64,000 nt of DNA from JANQIV01 sp050117315 (GCA_050117315.1 JASFMY010000006.1:39184-103183), one strand, 5' to 3'; positions 9,150 through 19,345 are shown, counted from the first letter of the stretch. The notes: a model not told the origin generated them from the letters alone. Program-made: numbers and translations.

Positions 9150-9373
9150 TTAAATGATAAAAATTTCCTCAAACGAACTTCCGTATAATTTGCCTCATTG
9201 CTAATAAAATTTCATTATCAGCAATTATTTTTTCCACAATAAATAGAAATAAACATTGCTCCAGCTTCGTTCCATTTCATTAAATACCGAGAGAACCATG
9301 CAATGAATTAAATGTCGGTTTGTTTAATAAATCAATATTTAATTTCTACTCTTTTCTTTTGTTTTTCCGGTAT

Positions 9374-9398
9374 TGCAAACGTTCCCAGAACGTCCTAA
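9374..9398. promoter_or_regulatory. Second, imperfect LacI-type operator pair
   Basis: TGCAAACGTTCCC is followed by AGAACGTCC, echoing the double site at the lacI promoter (56473-56500). It lies about 240 bp upstream of the galT relic/symporter/galK operon and could be an auxiliary operator. The second half is degenerate. Confidence 0.5.
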
Positions 9399-9475
9399 GA
9401 TAATTATCCACCACAATTATGTCAAGAAAAAACTCAGGATTATAAAAAAACTATAATAGCTTAGATCATATGACA

Positions 9476-10394
9476 CTATTTTAGAAATATCATTTTTTTC
9501 ACATTGATATAGTCATTTGCTTGGAAACAATATATATAAACACCGCTTGCAAAGTTTTCCGCATCAAATTTTATGGAATAATATCCAGCATTTTGAAATT
9601 GATCCACTAATGTTTTTACTTTTCTACCTATAATATCATATATTTTTAGTGTTACGTGCGTATTCTCCGGCAACTCATATTTAATCACTGTTGAAGGATT
9701 AAACGGGTTTGGATAATTCTGATAACTTTTATAATCAGTTGGCAATGCATTCTCTTCCTCAATGTCCGTTACATCTGATGAAACAAATACTTTAAATTCA
9801 TAAAAACTTGCCCATACATCATCAGGTAATCCAGTAACAACAATGCGAACATATCTAACGGATTCGGCATCAAAAATATCTTGTTGAGTTTGAGAACTAC
9901 TTCCATTATCTGTTTTATCCACTGTTGTGCTCCAAGTATTATTACCCGATGATACTTGAACTTTATACTCATAAACTTCGCCGTCAAATTCCCACATAAC
10001 TTCAGTACCAACTACATCATAAAGATCACCGAGATCAACTTTCCACCAATGTCCGGTGTTGCCGTCATTAGCGCACCACCGGGTAGAAGTATCTCCGTCG
10101 TTTCCGTTATCAGCCGTATTACCTTTGGAGGCTTCTTCACTATCGGCAGATGCTGTTTTATTTAAAGCGGCGTTTGTAGCAGTACCGGAAGACACAACTA
10201 AATTAATTGCGGCGCCTACTAATACTTCGGCACCCGCTTCGGGTACCTGACTAATTATATAATCTTTTTCTACGGTTGAACTTACAGCATATGTTATGCT
10301 TCCGACCGTAAGGTTGCCGGCCGTAATAAGAGAATCGGCAACCGATATAGACTTACCAACTAGGTCGGGAGTTACTACGGTTGATAAGTTTGGG
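9476..10394 (-). CDS. Detached C-terminal part of the giant GH2: PASTA, F5/8-type C and T9SS sorting domains
   Basis: This frame is open from the T8 run at 10395-10402 to the stop at 9476, but its first usable start (GTG, 10195) is inside a domain. From the junction it encodes a PASTA-like domain (TPDLVGKSISVADSLI... YIISQVPEAGAEVLVGAAINLVVSSG, 10200-10380). Next is a coagulation-factor 5/8 type C (discoidin) carbohydrate-binding domain (ARLNK-like opening ALNKTASADSE, GDTSTRWCANDGNTGHWWKVDLG, YVRIVVTGLP). It ends with a type IX secretion sorting domain (YQNYPNPFNPSTVIKYELP ... GVYIYCFQAND). It is almost certainly the tail of the beta-galactosidase encoded at 10375-13533, one base out of frame. 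Joined, the protein would be about 1,350 residues, secreted and surface-attached. Confidence 0.75.
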
Positions 10395-13300
10395 AAAAAA
10401 AATTGCTCAACTCCATTGCTTTATCAACATCCGATATAGGTAATAATCTAAATCTATAAGTATAAGATTGGTCGGCATACATTGTAAATTCATCGTGAGG
10501 TTTAGCTCCCCAACTATCATCACCGCCAACTCCCATTTGGTGATAATTAATCCGTAAAATAATAGAATTACTTTCTATCAATTCGCCTGGATGCGCTTTG
10601 TTTTCCAATTCGCTTGCAGTGTATTTTAGTGCATTCACTTCCAATTCATTCATACCAACAACCATAAGTCCGCTGCCGGAATTATTTGTTAAAGTCATCC
10701 ATCTTACATCAGTACGGTTTCCTGTTTCTTGTGGTCTAATATAAGGAAGGAAAAAACTGTCTATTTCGGAACTATAAACTCCAACATCCGAACCTGTTTT
10801 TCTGTCCCAATAATTTTCTTCGGGACCACGACCATACCAGGTAATATTACTAAAATTCTGGGGTACATTGCATTTCATTCCTACTTCAGGAATTTCAGGA
10901 AGATCGGAACTGCCGGGAGTAAGAGTCGATGAAACAATTATGTTACCATCTCCATAGATTTCATAAACTATATTCCCGGTGGATGCTGTAGATGTTGGGT
11001 ATGTATAATTAACAATAATAGTAATTTTATAACTTTCCGTTTGTTCAGCACTCATACTAATCATACTTCTGTTTTCACCAGCGTCTCTCCATGTTGCGCA
11101 GCGATCATTCATTCTGTTTCCATAGTCATTACTATTTGGCGCTCTCCAAAAATTCGGTACCGGACCTGTTTCCAACAATGTTAATCCGTCATATACATAG
11201 GAAATAATTGTTCCTGTTTCTTTATCTAAGGTGATTTGCATATTATCATTACTTACAACCAAACTATCGTTCACTTCAGCATAGGAAAGATCAGGCATTG
11301 AAGATGTATCTATAGAATCAGCTTCAGGTACATCAAACGGTATTTCAAATTGTTCCGAAGCAATTTCATGCCCGGCATCCGCCCAAATTGTACTTCCCTT
11401 CAATTTAAAACTTATATTCAACCAATATTCTGACCCGGGAGTTAATTCCGGATTTCCGAAATTTATTGTAATAACTTTACTGGTTAATGGAGAAATATCC
11501 AGATCGGAAGAAGAAAGTGAGCCGTTGCTAATTTCTTTGTCATCTTCCATTAACTTCCATGTTCCGTTAAATTCATTTACATTCGTGAATAGGAAGTAAT
11601 TTATTACTTCAATTTGTCCCGAAAGCAAATCACTTTCTTTCATTTTTATGTTTTGGTAAACTTTCTTTACTTCATAAATTTCCGGCTGAAGTTCTCTATC
11701 TGCATTTATAATTCCGTTTGCACAAAAATCGGCATCGTTAGGATTATCACCCCAATCACCGCCGTAATAAAAATCACCGGATGAACTTCGCAATCCCTGA
11801 TCGACATAATCCCAAATAAAAGCGCCTTGAAGATTAGGATAGGCTTCTATTACATCCCAATATTGATATAAATTACCAACGCTGTTTCCCATAGCATGAG
11901 CATATTCGCAAAGTATATATGGCTTATCACTTCCCGATTTACCATATGATTCAACAGCCTCAACTCTTGTATACATATGACTTGTAATATCGGCGACTTC
12001 ATTATAACCTTCATAATGAACTATGCGAGTAGGATCATTTTCGTGAATCCAATCAGCCATTAATTTAAAATTGTTTCCCGATCCGGCTTCGTTACCAAGC
12101 GACCATATTAAAACACTCGGATGATTTTTATCTCTTTCAACCATGTTTTGTGCTCTATCAATAACATTATCTGTCCATTCTGTCAAACCGGTTGGAATCT
12201 CACCTCTTCTTCCATGCGTTTCAAGATTAGTTTCATCAATAACATAAATTCCATATTGATCGCATAACTCATACCAAATCGGATCGTTAGGATAATGGCT
12301 TGTACGAACAGCATTTATATTAAATCTTTTCATTATTGTTATATCTTGAACCATTCTTTCGTAACTAATTGTTTTTCCATAGTCAGGATCAGTTTCATGC
12401 CTATCAACACCTTTGAAATAAATCGATTTACCGTTGAGCTTCATTTGTCCGCCGCTTATTTCAAACTCGCGGAATCCTAATTTGCAGCTTTCCGTTTCAA
12501 TGATATTTCCATTATTATCTTTAAGCACTACAACTAATGTATATAGACTGGGAAATTCAGCCGACCATTTATCAGGATTCGAAACGGTTGTACTGCTCGA
12601 TACTTCCGCTTCCGTTCCATCTTCAAAATCAACATTACCTAAATCAATTGTAGCAATTTGTCCGCCATTGTCATCATAAACCATAGCTTCAACGGAATAC
12701 CCTGTGGCTTCGGTTGATTCGTAATTAACAACTTCAGCTTCAACGTTCAACTCAGCATTTGTATAGCTGCCGTCAAGATCTGTTACATAATGAAAATCAT
12801 ATAAATGAAGAGACGGAGTTGAGAATAAAAATACATCGCGGAAGATACCGCTTAAGCGAATCATATCCTGATCTTCGAGCCAGCTCGCGTCACTCCATCT
12901 AAAAACTTGTACTGAGATATTGTTAGTTCCTTCTCTTACATAATCAGTAACATCATAATCTTTTGATGTAAAGCTGTCTTCACCGTAACCGACATAATTT
13001 CCGTTTATCCAAACATAGAACGCAGAGCTAACTCCTTCAAAGGAAAGAAATATTTTTCTTCCGTCCCATGAATCAGGAATTGTAAATTCTCTTCTATATG
13101 ACCCAACCGGGTTATCAATCGTTGGAGCAACAGGTGGATCAGGATTTTCAACACCTGTCCAAGGATAAGTTATGTTAGTATAAATAGCATGATCGTAACC
13201 TTGGGTTTCCCAATTGCCCGGTACATTAATATTATCCCACAAGCTTACATCAGCACCATCTTTGTAGAATGTTGTATCTTTGCTAGCAGGATTCGGATCC

Positions 13301-13533
13301 AATTTAAATTTCCAAGTACCTTGCAAAGTAGAATAGAAAGGAGAAGAAGTTCCGTCACCTTCCAAAGCTTCGGATACGGTAGAATAAGGCATTAATGTTG
13401 CGTGTGCCGCTAAGCGATTAACTTGAAATACTTCCGGTTCATCATACCATTCACTACCAGATTGAGCATTTGCAATAGATGACCAGAATACTATTAAAAA
13501 AACAATAAACAAATCAGAGAACATTTTTCTCAT
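10375..13533 (-). CDS. GH2 beta-galactosidase, LacZ type (frameshifted at its 3' end)
   Basis: The 1,052-residue protein has a signal peptide (cleavage after ANA, about 23) and the five LacZ domains: jelly roll, Ig-like, TIM barrel (about 355-640), Ig-like and the large Bgal_small_N domain at the end. The acid/base glutamate is E482 (IWSLGNEAG) and the nucleophile is E543 (ILCEYAHAMGN). It hydrolyses terminal beta-galactosides. The reading frame closes just after the LacZ domains at QTYQP-stop. Eight T residues on the coding strand (10395-10402) lie about seven codons before the stop, and one extra T would fuse it in frame to the PASTA/discoidin/T9SS tail at 9476-10394. This is a recent frameshift, a sequencing error or transcriptional slippage; the sequence alone cannot decide. 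Confidence 0.88.
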   Translation of the reverse strand: MRKMFSDLFIVFLIVFWSSIANAQSGSEWYDEPEVFQVNRLAAHATLMPYSTVSEALEGDGTSSPFYSTLQGTWKFKLDPNPASKDTTFYKDGADVSLWDNINVPGNWETQGYDHAIYTNITYPWTGVENPDPPVAPTIDNPVGSYRREFTIPDSWDGRKIFLSFEGVSSAFYVWINGNYVGYGEDSFTSKDYDVTDYVREGTNNISVQVFRWSDASWLEDQDMIRLSGIFRDVFLFSTPSLHLYDFHYVTDLDGSYTNAELNVEAEVVNYESTEATGYSVEAMVYDDNGGQIATIDLGNVDFEDGTEAEVSSSTTVSNPDKWSAEFPSLYTLVVVLKDNNGNIIETESCKLGFREFEISGGQMKLNGKSIYFKGVDRHETDPDYGKTISYERMVQDITIMKRFNINAVRTSHYPNDPIWYELCDQYGIYVIDETNLETHGRRGEIPTGLTEWTDNVIDRAQNMVERDKNHPSVLIWSLGNEAGSGNNFKLMADWIHENDPTRIVHYEGYNEVADITSHMYTRVEAVESYGKSGSDKPYILCEYAHAMGNSVGNLYQYWDVIEAYPNLQGAFIWDYVDQGLRSSSGDFYYGGDWGDNPNDADFCANGIINADRELQPEIYEVKKVYQNIKMKESDLLSGQIEVINYFLFTNVNEFNGTWKLMEDDKEISNGSLSSSDLDISPLTSKVITINFGNPELTPGSEYWLNISFKLKGSTIWADAGHEIASEQFEIPFDVPEADSIDTSSMPDLSYAEVNDSLVVSNDNMQITLDKETGTIISYVYDGLTLLETGPVPNFWRAPNSNDYGNRMNDRCATWRDAGENRSMISMSAEQTESYKITIIVNYTYPTSTASTGNIVYEIYGDGNIIVSSTLTPGSSDLPEIPEVGMKCNVPQNFSNITWYGRGPEENYWDRKTGSDVGVYSSEIDSFFLPYIRPQETGNRTDVRWMTLTNNSGSGLMVVGMNELEVNALKYTASELENKAHPGELIESNSIILRINYHQMGVGGDDSWGAKPHDEFTMYADQSYTYRFRLLPISDVDKAMELSNFFSQTYQP

Positions 13534-13667
13534 AAGGACACCTTTTATTTTTATATGATATTTTAGACTTCCGTAATTTCAAAAATTAGGATGTTACTTT
13601 TATTGAACTATTTAGAATGACCAAAGAGATAAAATATATACTTAATTCCGCTAAAGATAAAAATGTT

Positions 13668-14552
13668 TTATGCTTTGTTTGAATTAACCCAAGTTGCTTT
13701 ATGCCATATAGTTTCAAGAGGACCGCGTTTGTATCTTCTCATCCACCAGGCACTGAATAAGCCTTGCAATATTGCCAGTATTATACCTATCATTAAGGAA
13801 TATGTCGCTCCTGTATATTGATATAATCCCAAGCCGAATCCATAATAGATGAAAGAACCAATAATTGATTGCATAATATAATTCGACAAACTCATGCAAC
13901 CCAATGGAGAGAACTTATTTAATACTCTATATGAAACCTGTGTTTGAAACAATAAAAAGAAACCGGAAACCAAAACTATCATAAACGCCATATTTGTATA
14001 TGAAGTTTCTATAGTTTCCAACGGGCGGTGAACTGCTTTACTGTCTATCCAATCACCAAGGTTCAGCTTTATAATATATAAAACAATAAATAATATTGAG
14101 GCAACGATTAATGTTTTTGCCCAGAAACTTATGTTTTCTTTTGATGATACAAATAGATATTTACGACCGGCCAGTATACCAAACATAAACAAGGACAATG
14201 TTTGAAATACTCGTCCTTGTTCCCATGTCCAATATAATACTGCAGTCTTTCCATTTGTTAAATTGCCAAACCAAGTTTGTATTATTGAATCGCCGGGAAT
14301 ATATTCTGAGGCTTTACCAAAATATGACCATGATACCGGATCGGCAATTTGCATATCCGGATTTTGTAGTGCCGTAAAAAAGTTTATCCATTCATAAGGT
14401 TGTAACATTAGTATAAGAGCTATCCAAAAAACTGCTTTGTTGCTTAGTTTAGTAACAGGGATTAGGAAGAAACCCATAACAGCATAGATTGATAAAATAT
14501 CGCCTTCGTAAAAAGCTGAATTAATAAAACCGAAGCCCAGCAAAAGAATCAT
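13668..14552 (-). pseudogene. DUF418-family membrane protein, C-terminal part of a broken gene
   Basis: The 294-residue reading frame opens in mid-protein (MILLLGFGFINSAFYEGDILSIYAVMGF) and shows the conserved DUF418/YeiB core. It has several membrane helices, a LGCMSLSNYIMQSIIGSFIYYGFGLGLYQ stretch (the family's 'G(R/K)MALTNYLxQS' motif) and the terminal WWMRRYKRGPLETIW motif, typically GPxEWLWR. DUF418 proteins are inner-membrane proteins of unknown, possibly transport or acyltransferase-like, function. Upstream, 96 bp of out-of-frame sequence (RGRFAWRM directly before the frame) links it to the N-terminal piece at 14648-14851. Two stops and a frameshift make it a pseudogene. Confidence 0.8.
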
Positions 14553-14647
14553 TCGCCAGGCAAATCTTCCTCTGAAATCTTTTCCCCTCTTTTCCTGATT
14601 GTTGAATTAGATAAAAAAGTTAATCCAAACAACAAAGAGAAAATCGC

Positions 14648-14851
14648 CTATGATTTACCGCCGAATAAAAAGAAAAGGCTATCCCAAATAACAGAATCAA
14701 CAGCAGGCATCCATGCGGGAAGATTAGTGGGTGTAAAATAAAAATCGAAATGCTCAATATTGTGCAACAACATGATTGATACAATTGCAAAACCACGCAA
14801 CGCGTCAACGACTTCCAGACGTCTGCCAGTATTCTTTAATTCAGGATTCAT
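14648..14851 (-). pseudogene. DUF418-family membrane protein, N-terminal part of a broken gene
   Basis: The 67-residue frame reads RRLEVVDALRGFAIVSIMLLHNIEHFDFY, the standard DUF418/acyltransferase-like opening (R...VDxLRGFAxxGIxxxN). It ends at LFGGKS-TAG where family members read LFGGK(F/S)YALFSLLFG. The sequence after the TAG continues as AIFSLLFGLTF, so the stop replaces a single residue, probably Tyr. A frameshift in a T-rich run near 14610 and a TAA in the next frame follow before the C-terminal ORF. The original gene spanned 13668-14851. Confidence 0.78.
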
Positions 14852-14908
14852 TTTACACCTATCAATATTTTGTATTAAGTATTACTTATAAAATTCTAAC
14901 AGACTATT

Positions 14909-17302
14909 TTATTTCCTTTTTATAATATCATTCCCAATAAAAATTTTATACTCTTTTATTTTACCTGTACTTTCCTCTCCGGCAATCGGTACATAACTAA
15001 AACCGGTAACCTCTTCTTCCTTTCCCATATCAATTACTAAATAATGGGGGTAATCAGGTTGATTGAAACTCCATTCGGAATGCCAAGCATTAAATGTTTG
15101 TCCATCAATAGCATTTTCTGCACTGCCGTTTTCTTTTATTAACTCTTCGCTGCTAACATAACCTATAGTCCAATTTTGATGGCTTATAGGATTGCCTTCT
15201 TCATCAAGAATATCCAATTCTGCAATTGCGGCAGAATGTTTCCCATCGATTGAACTTAGAGCTTCGATACAGAAATAACGACCTTTTGCGGCATCATCTA
15301 ATGTAATAGTTTGGATTTTATCCTCTGCAACAAATTGTCCTTCTGCATTTGGTTCAAGACCCGCGATATTAAAATCAACGTCCGGTCGTTTTGATTGTGT
15401 AAAATCTTTGTTAGGTCTAAGTTCGTTTAGAATCGGTTTATCCAATCCTTGAACAACAGGTTCATCAGGACCAAGTATATCTAAAATAAATATTTCATTG
15501 CTTCCTTCATTCAACCAAGGACCCGGGATATACATTGTTTGTGTTGGTCCTATATCCCAATAGCGACCAAGACAATGTCCGTTTACCCAGACAACACCTT
15601 TGCCCCATTTACTTACATCGAGAAATACATCGGCAGCTTTGTTAATTGTTATTTTTCCATGCCAAATTCCGGGTGAAGACTTTGCCGTTTCTGTCTTTTC
15701 AAATTCCAGATTTTTCAAATATTCGTCATCATAAGACAGATTAAATACTTTCCATTTATTAACCGAAATAGGATTATTGTCATTCCCTACAAATTCTATT
15801 GGAGCGATAAGACCTTTTCTATCGTGAACTTCCGGGCCAAAATTAATTCTTCCCATAGCGTGCACAAAAATATCTACTGTAGTTTCTTTATCTCGAGCCG
15901 GGATAGTTATTTTATAATTTTGTTTCCGTCTATCCATTATTCCAAGTTGTTCACCGTCAACAAATACCCAGGCAAAATCATGAACAGCATCTACTTTGAA
16001 TGTGCACTTTTCGCCGGCAGGTAATACAGTTCTATATAATATACTTCCTCTCCGTTGATCGTAATATTCCATTGTTTTAGGATCATCTGCATCAATCGGA
16101 TCAGGAAGATTATCAAAAAGCGGAGCGAACTCAGTTAGTTTTACGGAAGGGAATGTAGTAACAGGATTTGCTGCCGGAGGTTCAGGCAATTCCGGTTCTC
16201 CAGGCATCAAGTATTTCGAGATCAAATCTCTAGTTGCATAAAACTTTTCTGTTGTCCAGCCGGCTTCACTTACGGGAGCTCCATAATCATAACTTGATAC
16301 ATCCGGCTTGAAAGGTCTATCTGCACCGCACCAAAATCCAAATGTAGTACCGCCATGTGCCATATAAATACTATATGAAGCGCCAACTTTCAACATGTAT
16401 TCCATATCTTTTAGATATTTTTCTATCTCTCCAAAAGTATGAGGTCTTCCCCAAGTATCAAACCAACCGGAATAAAATTCACCGCACATCAGCGGACCTT
16501 CGGGAAGTAATTTTCGTAAAGCAGCAAATGCTTCCTTAGGATTTGATCCGAAGTTAACTACGGGGAAAAGGTCTTCTCTAAAGCCTTTATCCAAATGGTA
16601 TGTTGGATTACAAGCAAACAAAGGAACGTTAAATCCGGCATCAAGAATAGCTTGTTTCATTATTCCCATATACTCAGCATCATCAGCATAAAATCCGTAT
16701 TCGTTTTCAACCTGTACCATTAATATCGGGCCGCCGTTTGTTATTTGTAATGGACCCAAGACTCGTCCTACTTCATTTAAATAATTTTGACAAGCATCTA
16801 TATATAACGGATCTTTTGTTCGTAATTTTATGTCATCATTCTTTAACAGCCACCAGGGTAAACCGCCCATTTCCCATTCTGCACATACATATGGACCCGG
16901 ACGAAGTACAATCCACAATCCTTCCTCTTGAGCTATCTTACAAAATTCCGCAACATTGGCTTGACCGTCCCAAGTGAAATCACCTGGAGTACGTTCGTGG
17001 AAATTCCAAAACAAGTAAGCGCAAACAGTATTCATACCCATTGCTTTCATCATTTGAATCCTATGCCGCCAGTATTCTTTTGGTACGCGAGCAAAATGTA
17101 ATTCACCACACCGTATTTGGAATGGTTTTCCATTAAGTATAAAATGTTCTTTGCCTATTTCAAAAGTATGTTTGGTTTCCGAAGCTTGAGCAAATATTTC
17201 ACTTGTCGTCAACGATAACAAGCCTAATACAACAAATATCATTGACAACAGTTTTATTTTAGAAATCTCAGAATGAATTGAGTTTAATACATTATAAAAC
17301 AT
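14909..17302 (-). CDS. GH35 beta-galactosidase
   Basis: The 797-residue secreted enzyme has a signal segment at about 17-40. The GH35 TIM barrel begins with GELHFARVPKEYWRHRIQMMKAMGMN and includes the acid/base E201 (QVENEYG) and the nucleophile E275 (MCGEFYSGW). A beta-sandwich with the GH35 C-terminal motifs follows (VWVNGHCLGRYWDIGPTQTMYIPGPWL). The last 130 residues look like an F5/8-type C module (IDGQTFNAWHSEWSFNQPDYPHYLVIDMG). It removes terminal non-reducing beta-linked galactose, for example from galactan side chains. It has a GGA ribosome-binding site upstream, and lies next to the broken DUF418 gene on one side and the SDR gene on the other. Confidence 0.92.
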   Translation of the reverse strand: MFYNVLNSIHSEISKIKLLSMIFVVLGLLSLTTSEIFAQASETKHTFEIGKEHFILNGKPFQIRCGELHFARVPKEYWRHRIQMMKAMGMNTVCAYLFWNFHERTPGDFTWDGQANVAEFCKIAQEEGLWIVLRPGPYVCAEWEMGGLPWWLLKNDDIKLRTKDPLYIDACQNYLNEVGRVLGPLQITNGGPILMVQVENEYGFYADDAEYMGIMKQAILDAGFNVPLFACNPTYHLDKGFREDLFPVVNFGSNPKEAFAALRKLLPEGPLMCGEFYSGWFDTWGRPHTFGEIEKYLKDMEYMLKVGASYSIYMAHGGTTFGFWCGADRPFKPDVSSYDYGAPVSEAGWTTEKFYATRDLISKYLMPGEPELPEPPAANPVTTFPSVKLTEFAPLFDNLPDPIDADDPKTMEYYDQRRGSILYRTVLPAGEKCTFKVDAVHDFAWVFVDGEQLGIMDRRKQNYKITIPARDKETTVDIFVHAMGRINFGPEVHDRKGLIAPIEFVGNDNNPISVNKWKVFNLSYDDEYLKNLEFEKTETAKSSPGIWHGKITINKAADVFLDVSKWGKGVVWVNGHCLGRYWDIGPTQTMYIPGPWLNEGSNEIFILDILGPDEPVVQGLDKPILNELRPNKDFTQSKRPDVDFNIAGLEPNAEGQFVAEDKIQTITLDDAAKGRYFCIEALSSIDGKHSAAIAELDILDEEGNPISHQNWTIGYVSSEELIKENGSAENAIDGQTFNAWHSEWSFNQPDYPHYLVIDMGKEEEVTGFSYVPIAGEESTGKIKEYKIFIGNDIIKRK

Positions 17303-17393
17303 GGTTTATTCCTTTTCTTAATTATATTATTAACATTTTTATTTGCTTGGAATGATTATTGTCGATTAATCCTTATTGAAGGATTAATTATGC

Positions 17394-18146
17394 TTACTCA
17401 AGAAGCCAGCCGCCATCTACAACAAGATTATGCCCGGTTGTTGCCCTACTTGAATCAGATAAAAAAAAGAGAACATGGTTTGCAATATCTTCGGGATGAA
17501 TTTTTACTTTTAATGATTGTTTTGAAAACAAATCTTCAAAATGTCTTTTGTTCTTTTCTTCGTCACCGGTATCGAAGTATTCTTTATTTTGGCGTTCCGT
17601 AAAAATCCAACCGGGTGAGATACAATTAATACGAATTCCCTCTTTGCCAAGTTCTCTTGCAAGCCCTGCTGTTAACCCGATAATACCTGCTTTTGTGGAT
17701 GAATAAATACTTCTCCCGGGAACACCAAGTCTATAATTAATTGAAGATAAGTTAACTATACTTTTCCCATTGCCTTTTTTTAACATGTCCAACGAAGAAC
17801 GAATACAAAAATAGTAACCTCTTAGATTGAGATTAACAATTTTATCCCAATATTTCTCGTCCCCTTTTTCAATAGAAATCTTAGGATCAATGCCGGCGAC
17901 ATTCACTAAATAATCAATGGATTCGACCTGTGCCTTAATTGAATTGAATACCTTTTTGATTTCACCGGTTGATTGTAAATCACAACAATAGTGAGTATAA
18001 TTTTCATGTTCTATTGTTGCCTCGTTAAGATCAATCCCCATCACTTTTGCTTTTTGATTAAGCAGTCCTATTGATGTTGCTCTTCCTATTCCTTGGGATG
18101 CCCCTGTAACTACTGCTGTTCCGTCTCTAATATCTTCGTAGATCAT
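17394..18146 (-). CDS. Short-chain dehydrogenase/reductase
   Basis: The 250-residue classical SDR has a cofactor loop TGASQGIG (residues 14-21), a NVAG-type motif (82-85), catalytic S134/S135, Y148 and K152 (YSSTK), and the post-catalytic segment INCISPGWIFTERQ. An aspartate at the end of the second strand (MGIDL) favours NAD. The substrate cannot be read from the sequence. Sugar-oxidising SDRs (galactose, arabinose or rhamnose 1-dehydrogenase) and KduD, which acts downstream of unsaturated uronates, are of this type and would fit the locus. It is cytoplasmic, with no signal peptide, and sits 41 bp downstream of a GH43 gene, so it is probably co-transcribed. Confidence 0.82.
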   Translation of the reverse strand: MIYEDIRDGTAVVTGASQGIGRATSIGLLNQKAKVMGIDLNEATIEHENYTHYCCDLQSTGEIKKVFNSIKAQVESIDYLVNVAGIDPKISIEKGDEKYWDKIVNLNLRGYYFCIRSSLDMLKKGNGKSIVNLSSINYRLGVPGRSIYSSTKAGIIGLTAGLARELGKEGIRINCISPGWIFTERQNKEYFDTGDEEKNKRHFEDLFSKQSLKVKIHPEDIANHVLFFLSDSSRATTGHNLVVDGGWLLE

Positions 18147-18187
18147 TTCAGAGAACTATATTTTTGAAGAATTAAATTTACGTTTTA

Positions 18188-19345
18188 TTATTTATCAAAG
18201 AAATCTAAATTCCATTTATCTTTCCAATGTAATACAACTCTACCATCGTCAACTTCAACAGGCAGCCAGACATATCTTCCGTCAATTGGGTTTTTCGGTC
18301 TCCATTGGTCAAACATAAGAATCACAGCATTATCTTTACCCTGTATAGGAAGTGCATAAGTACTCTGTGAATGAAACGTAAGTTCGCTGCCTTCTCCTAT
18401 ACAAGGATTACCAAGTTCTTTCCACTCACCCCAAATTTCATCAGCAACAGCGGAACGGGCGGCGTTTGGGGTCCATCCCGTACAGCCGGAGGTAACTAAA
18501 TAATATTTATCTTCATATTTAAAAATAGCAGGTGCTTCATTGTGTCCACCTGGGAAAATTCTAAACCATCTGCCGGTAAATGAAGTATAATCATCCGAGA
18601 GTTCGGAAATGTTCAATGTATAATTTTCTTCAGAAGCATAGATTGAATATGCTGTACCGTCATCATCCACAAAAATAGTCATATCCCTTGCCATCTGCCC
18701 GCCGGGATAATCTCTTCTAAGAAAATAACCGGCAACAGCTTGTTCTTCACCGGGAAGATCCGCTAATGTGTCCTCTCCACCTTCAGGAACTGAGGTATCT
18801 TTAGCTGTTGCATTTACAGGCCATGTATTAGGATTAGGTCTGTATGAGCGTAAATATTCAAATGGCCCGGTAACATTATCGGAGACAGCAACAGCTGTAC
18901 GCGCGGCTCTGTAACCTTGTCCTTTCAGTTCAAGATGGAACCACATAACATACTTATCTGTTTTTTTGTTATAAACAACTTTAGGTCGTTCTATAACAGA
19001 GCCTTTCGTTATTTCGGATGATTCATCTACGGTATCAACAGCAAGAGCAATACCTTCGTCTTTCCAGTTATATAAATCTATTGATGAGTAACAATGAACT
19101 CCAACTTGTGCTCTATTGCCGGCTTCTCCTTCAATTTTATGTTCACCAAACCAATAATATGTTCCATCCTTATAAAGAATTCCACCGCCATGCGCATTTA
19201 TATGTTGACCGTTGTTATCTAACCATAGTTCGCCGGGATGAAAATTTTCATGCCTTTTTTGTTCCGAACAATTAGTAAGAAAAATAACCGTAATAACGCT
19301 AAGTATTACAGTAAACAAAACTTTGTGAGATTTAAACTTTTGCAT
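18188..19345 (-). CDS. GH43 lipoprotein, exo-beta-1,3-galactanase type
   Basis: The 385-residue protein has a lipoprotein signal with Cys26 (FLTNCSEQ). The GH43 five-bladed propeller opens with HINAHGGGILYKDGTYYWFGEHK, the characteristic start of the GH43 subfamily containing exo-beta-1,3-galactanases. Further GH43 marks are RPKVVYNKKTDKYVMWFH, RDMTIFVDDDGTAYSIYAS (aspartate region) and YYLVTSGCTGW. The predicted role is releasing galactose or short side-chain oligomers from the beta-1,3-galactan backbone of arabinogalactan. The start at 19345 has GAGGA six bases upstream. A paralogue at 28820-30527 has the same subfamily motifs but is interrupted. Other GH43 activities (arabinofuranosidase) are possible. 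Confidence 0.85.
   Translation of the reverse strand: MQKFKSHKVLFTVILSVITVIFLTNCSEQKRHENFHPGELWLDNNGQHINAHGGGILYKDGTYYWFGEHKIEGEAGNRAQVGVHCYSSIDLYNWKDEGIALAVDTVDESSEITKGSVIERPKVVYNKKTDKYVMWFHLELKGQGYRAARTAVAVSDNVTGPFEYLRSYRPNPNTWPVNATAKDTSVPEGGEDTLADLPGEEQAVAGYFLRRDYPGGQMARDMTIFVDDDGTAYSIYASEENYTLNISELSDDYTSFTGRWFRIFPGGHNEAPAIFKYEDKYYLVTSGCTGWTPNAARSAVADEIWGEWKELGNPCIGEGSELTFHSQSTYALPIQGKDNAVILMFDQWRPKNPIDGRYVWLPVEVDDGRVVLHWKDKWNLDFFDK

Noticed and set aside
8945..9172. Small 75-residue protein upstream of the symporter
   Set aside because: It is a frameshifted remnant of GalT, and its upstream part reads through the operator.
14553..14660. Stop-codon recoding in the DUF418 gene
   Set aside because: A TAG, a frameshift and a TAA occur together, which indicates decay rather than recoding.
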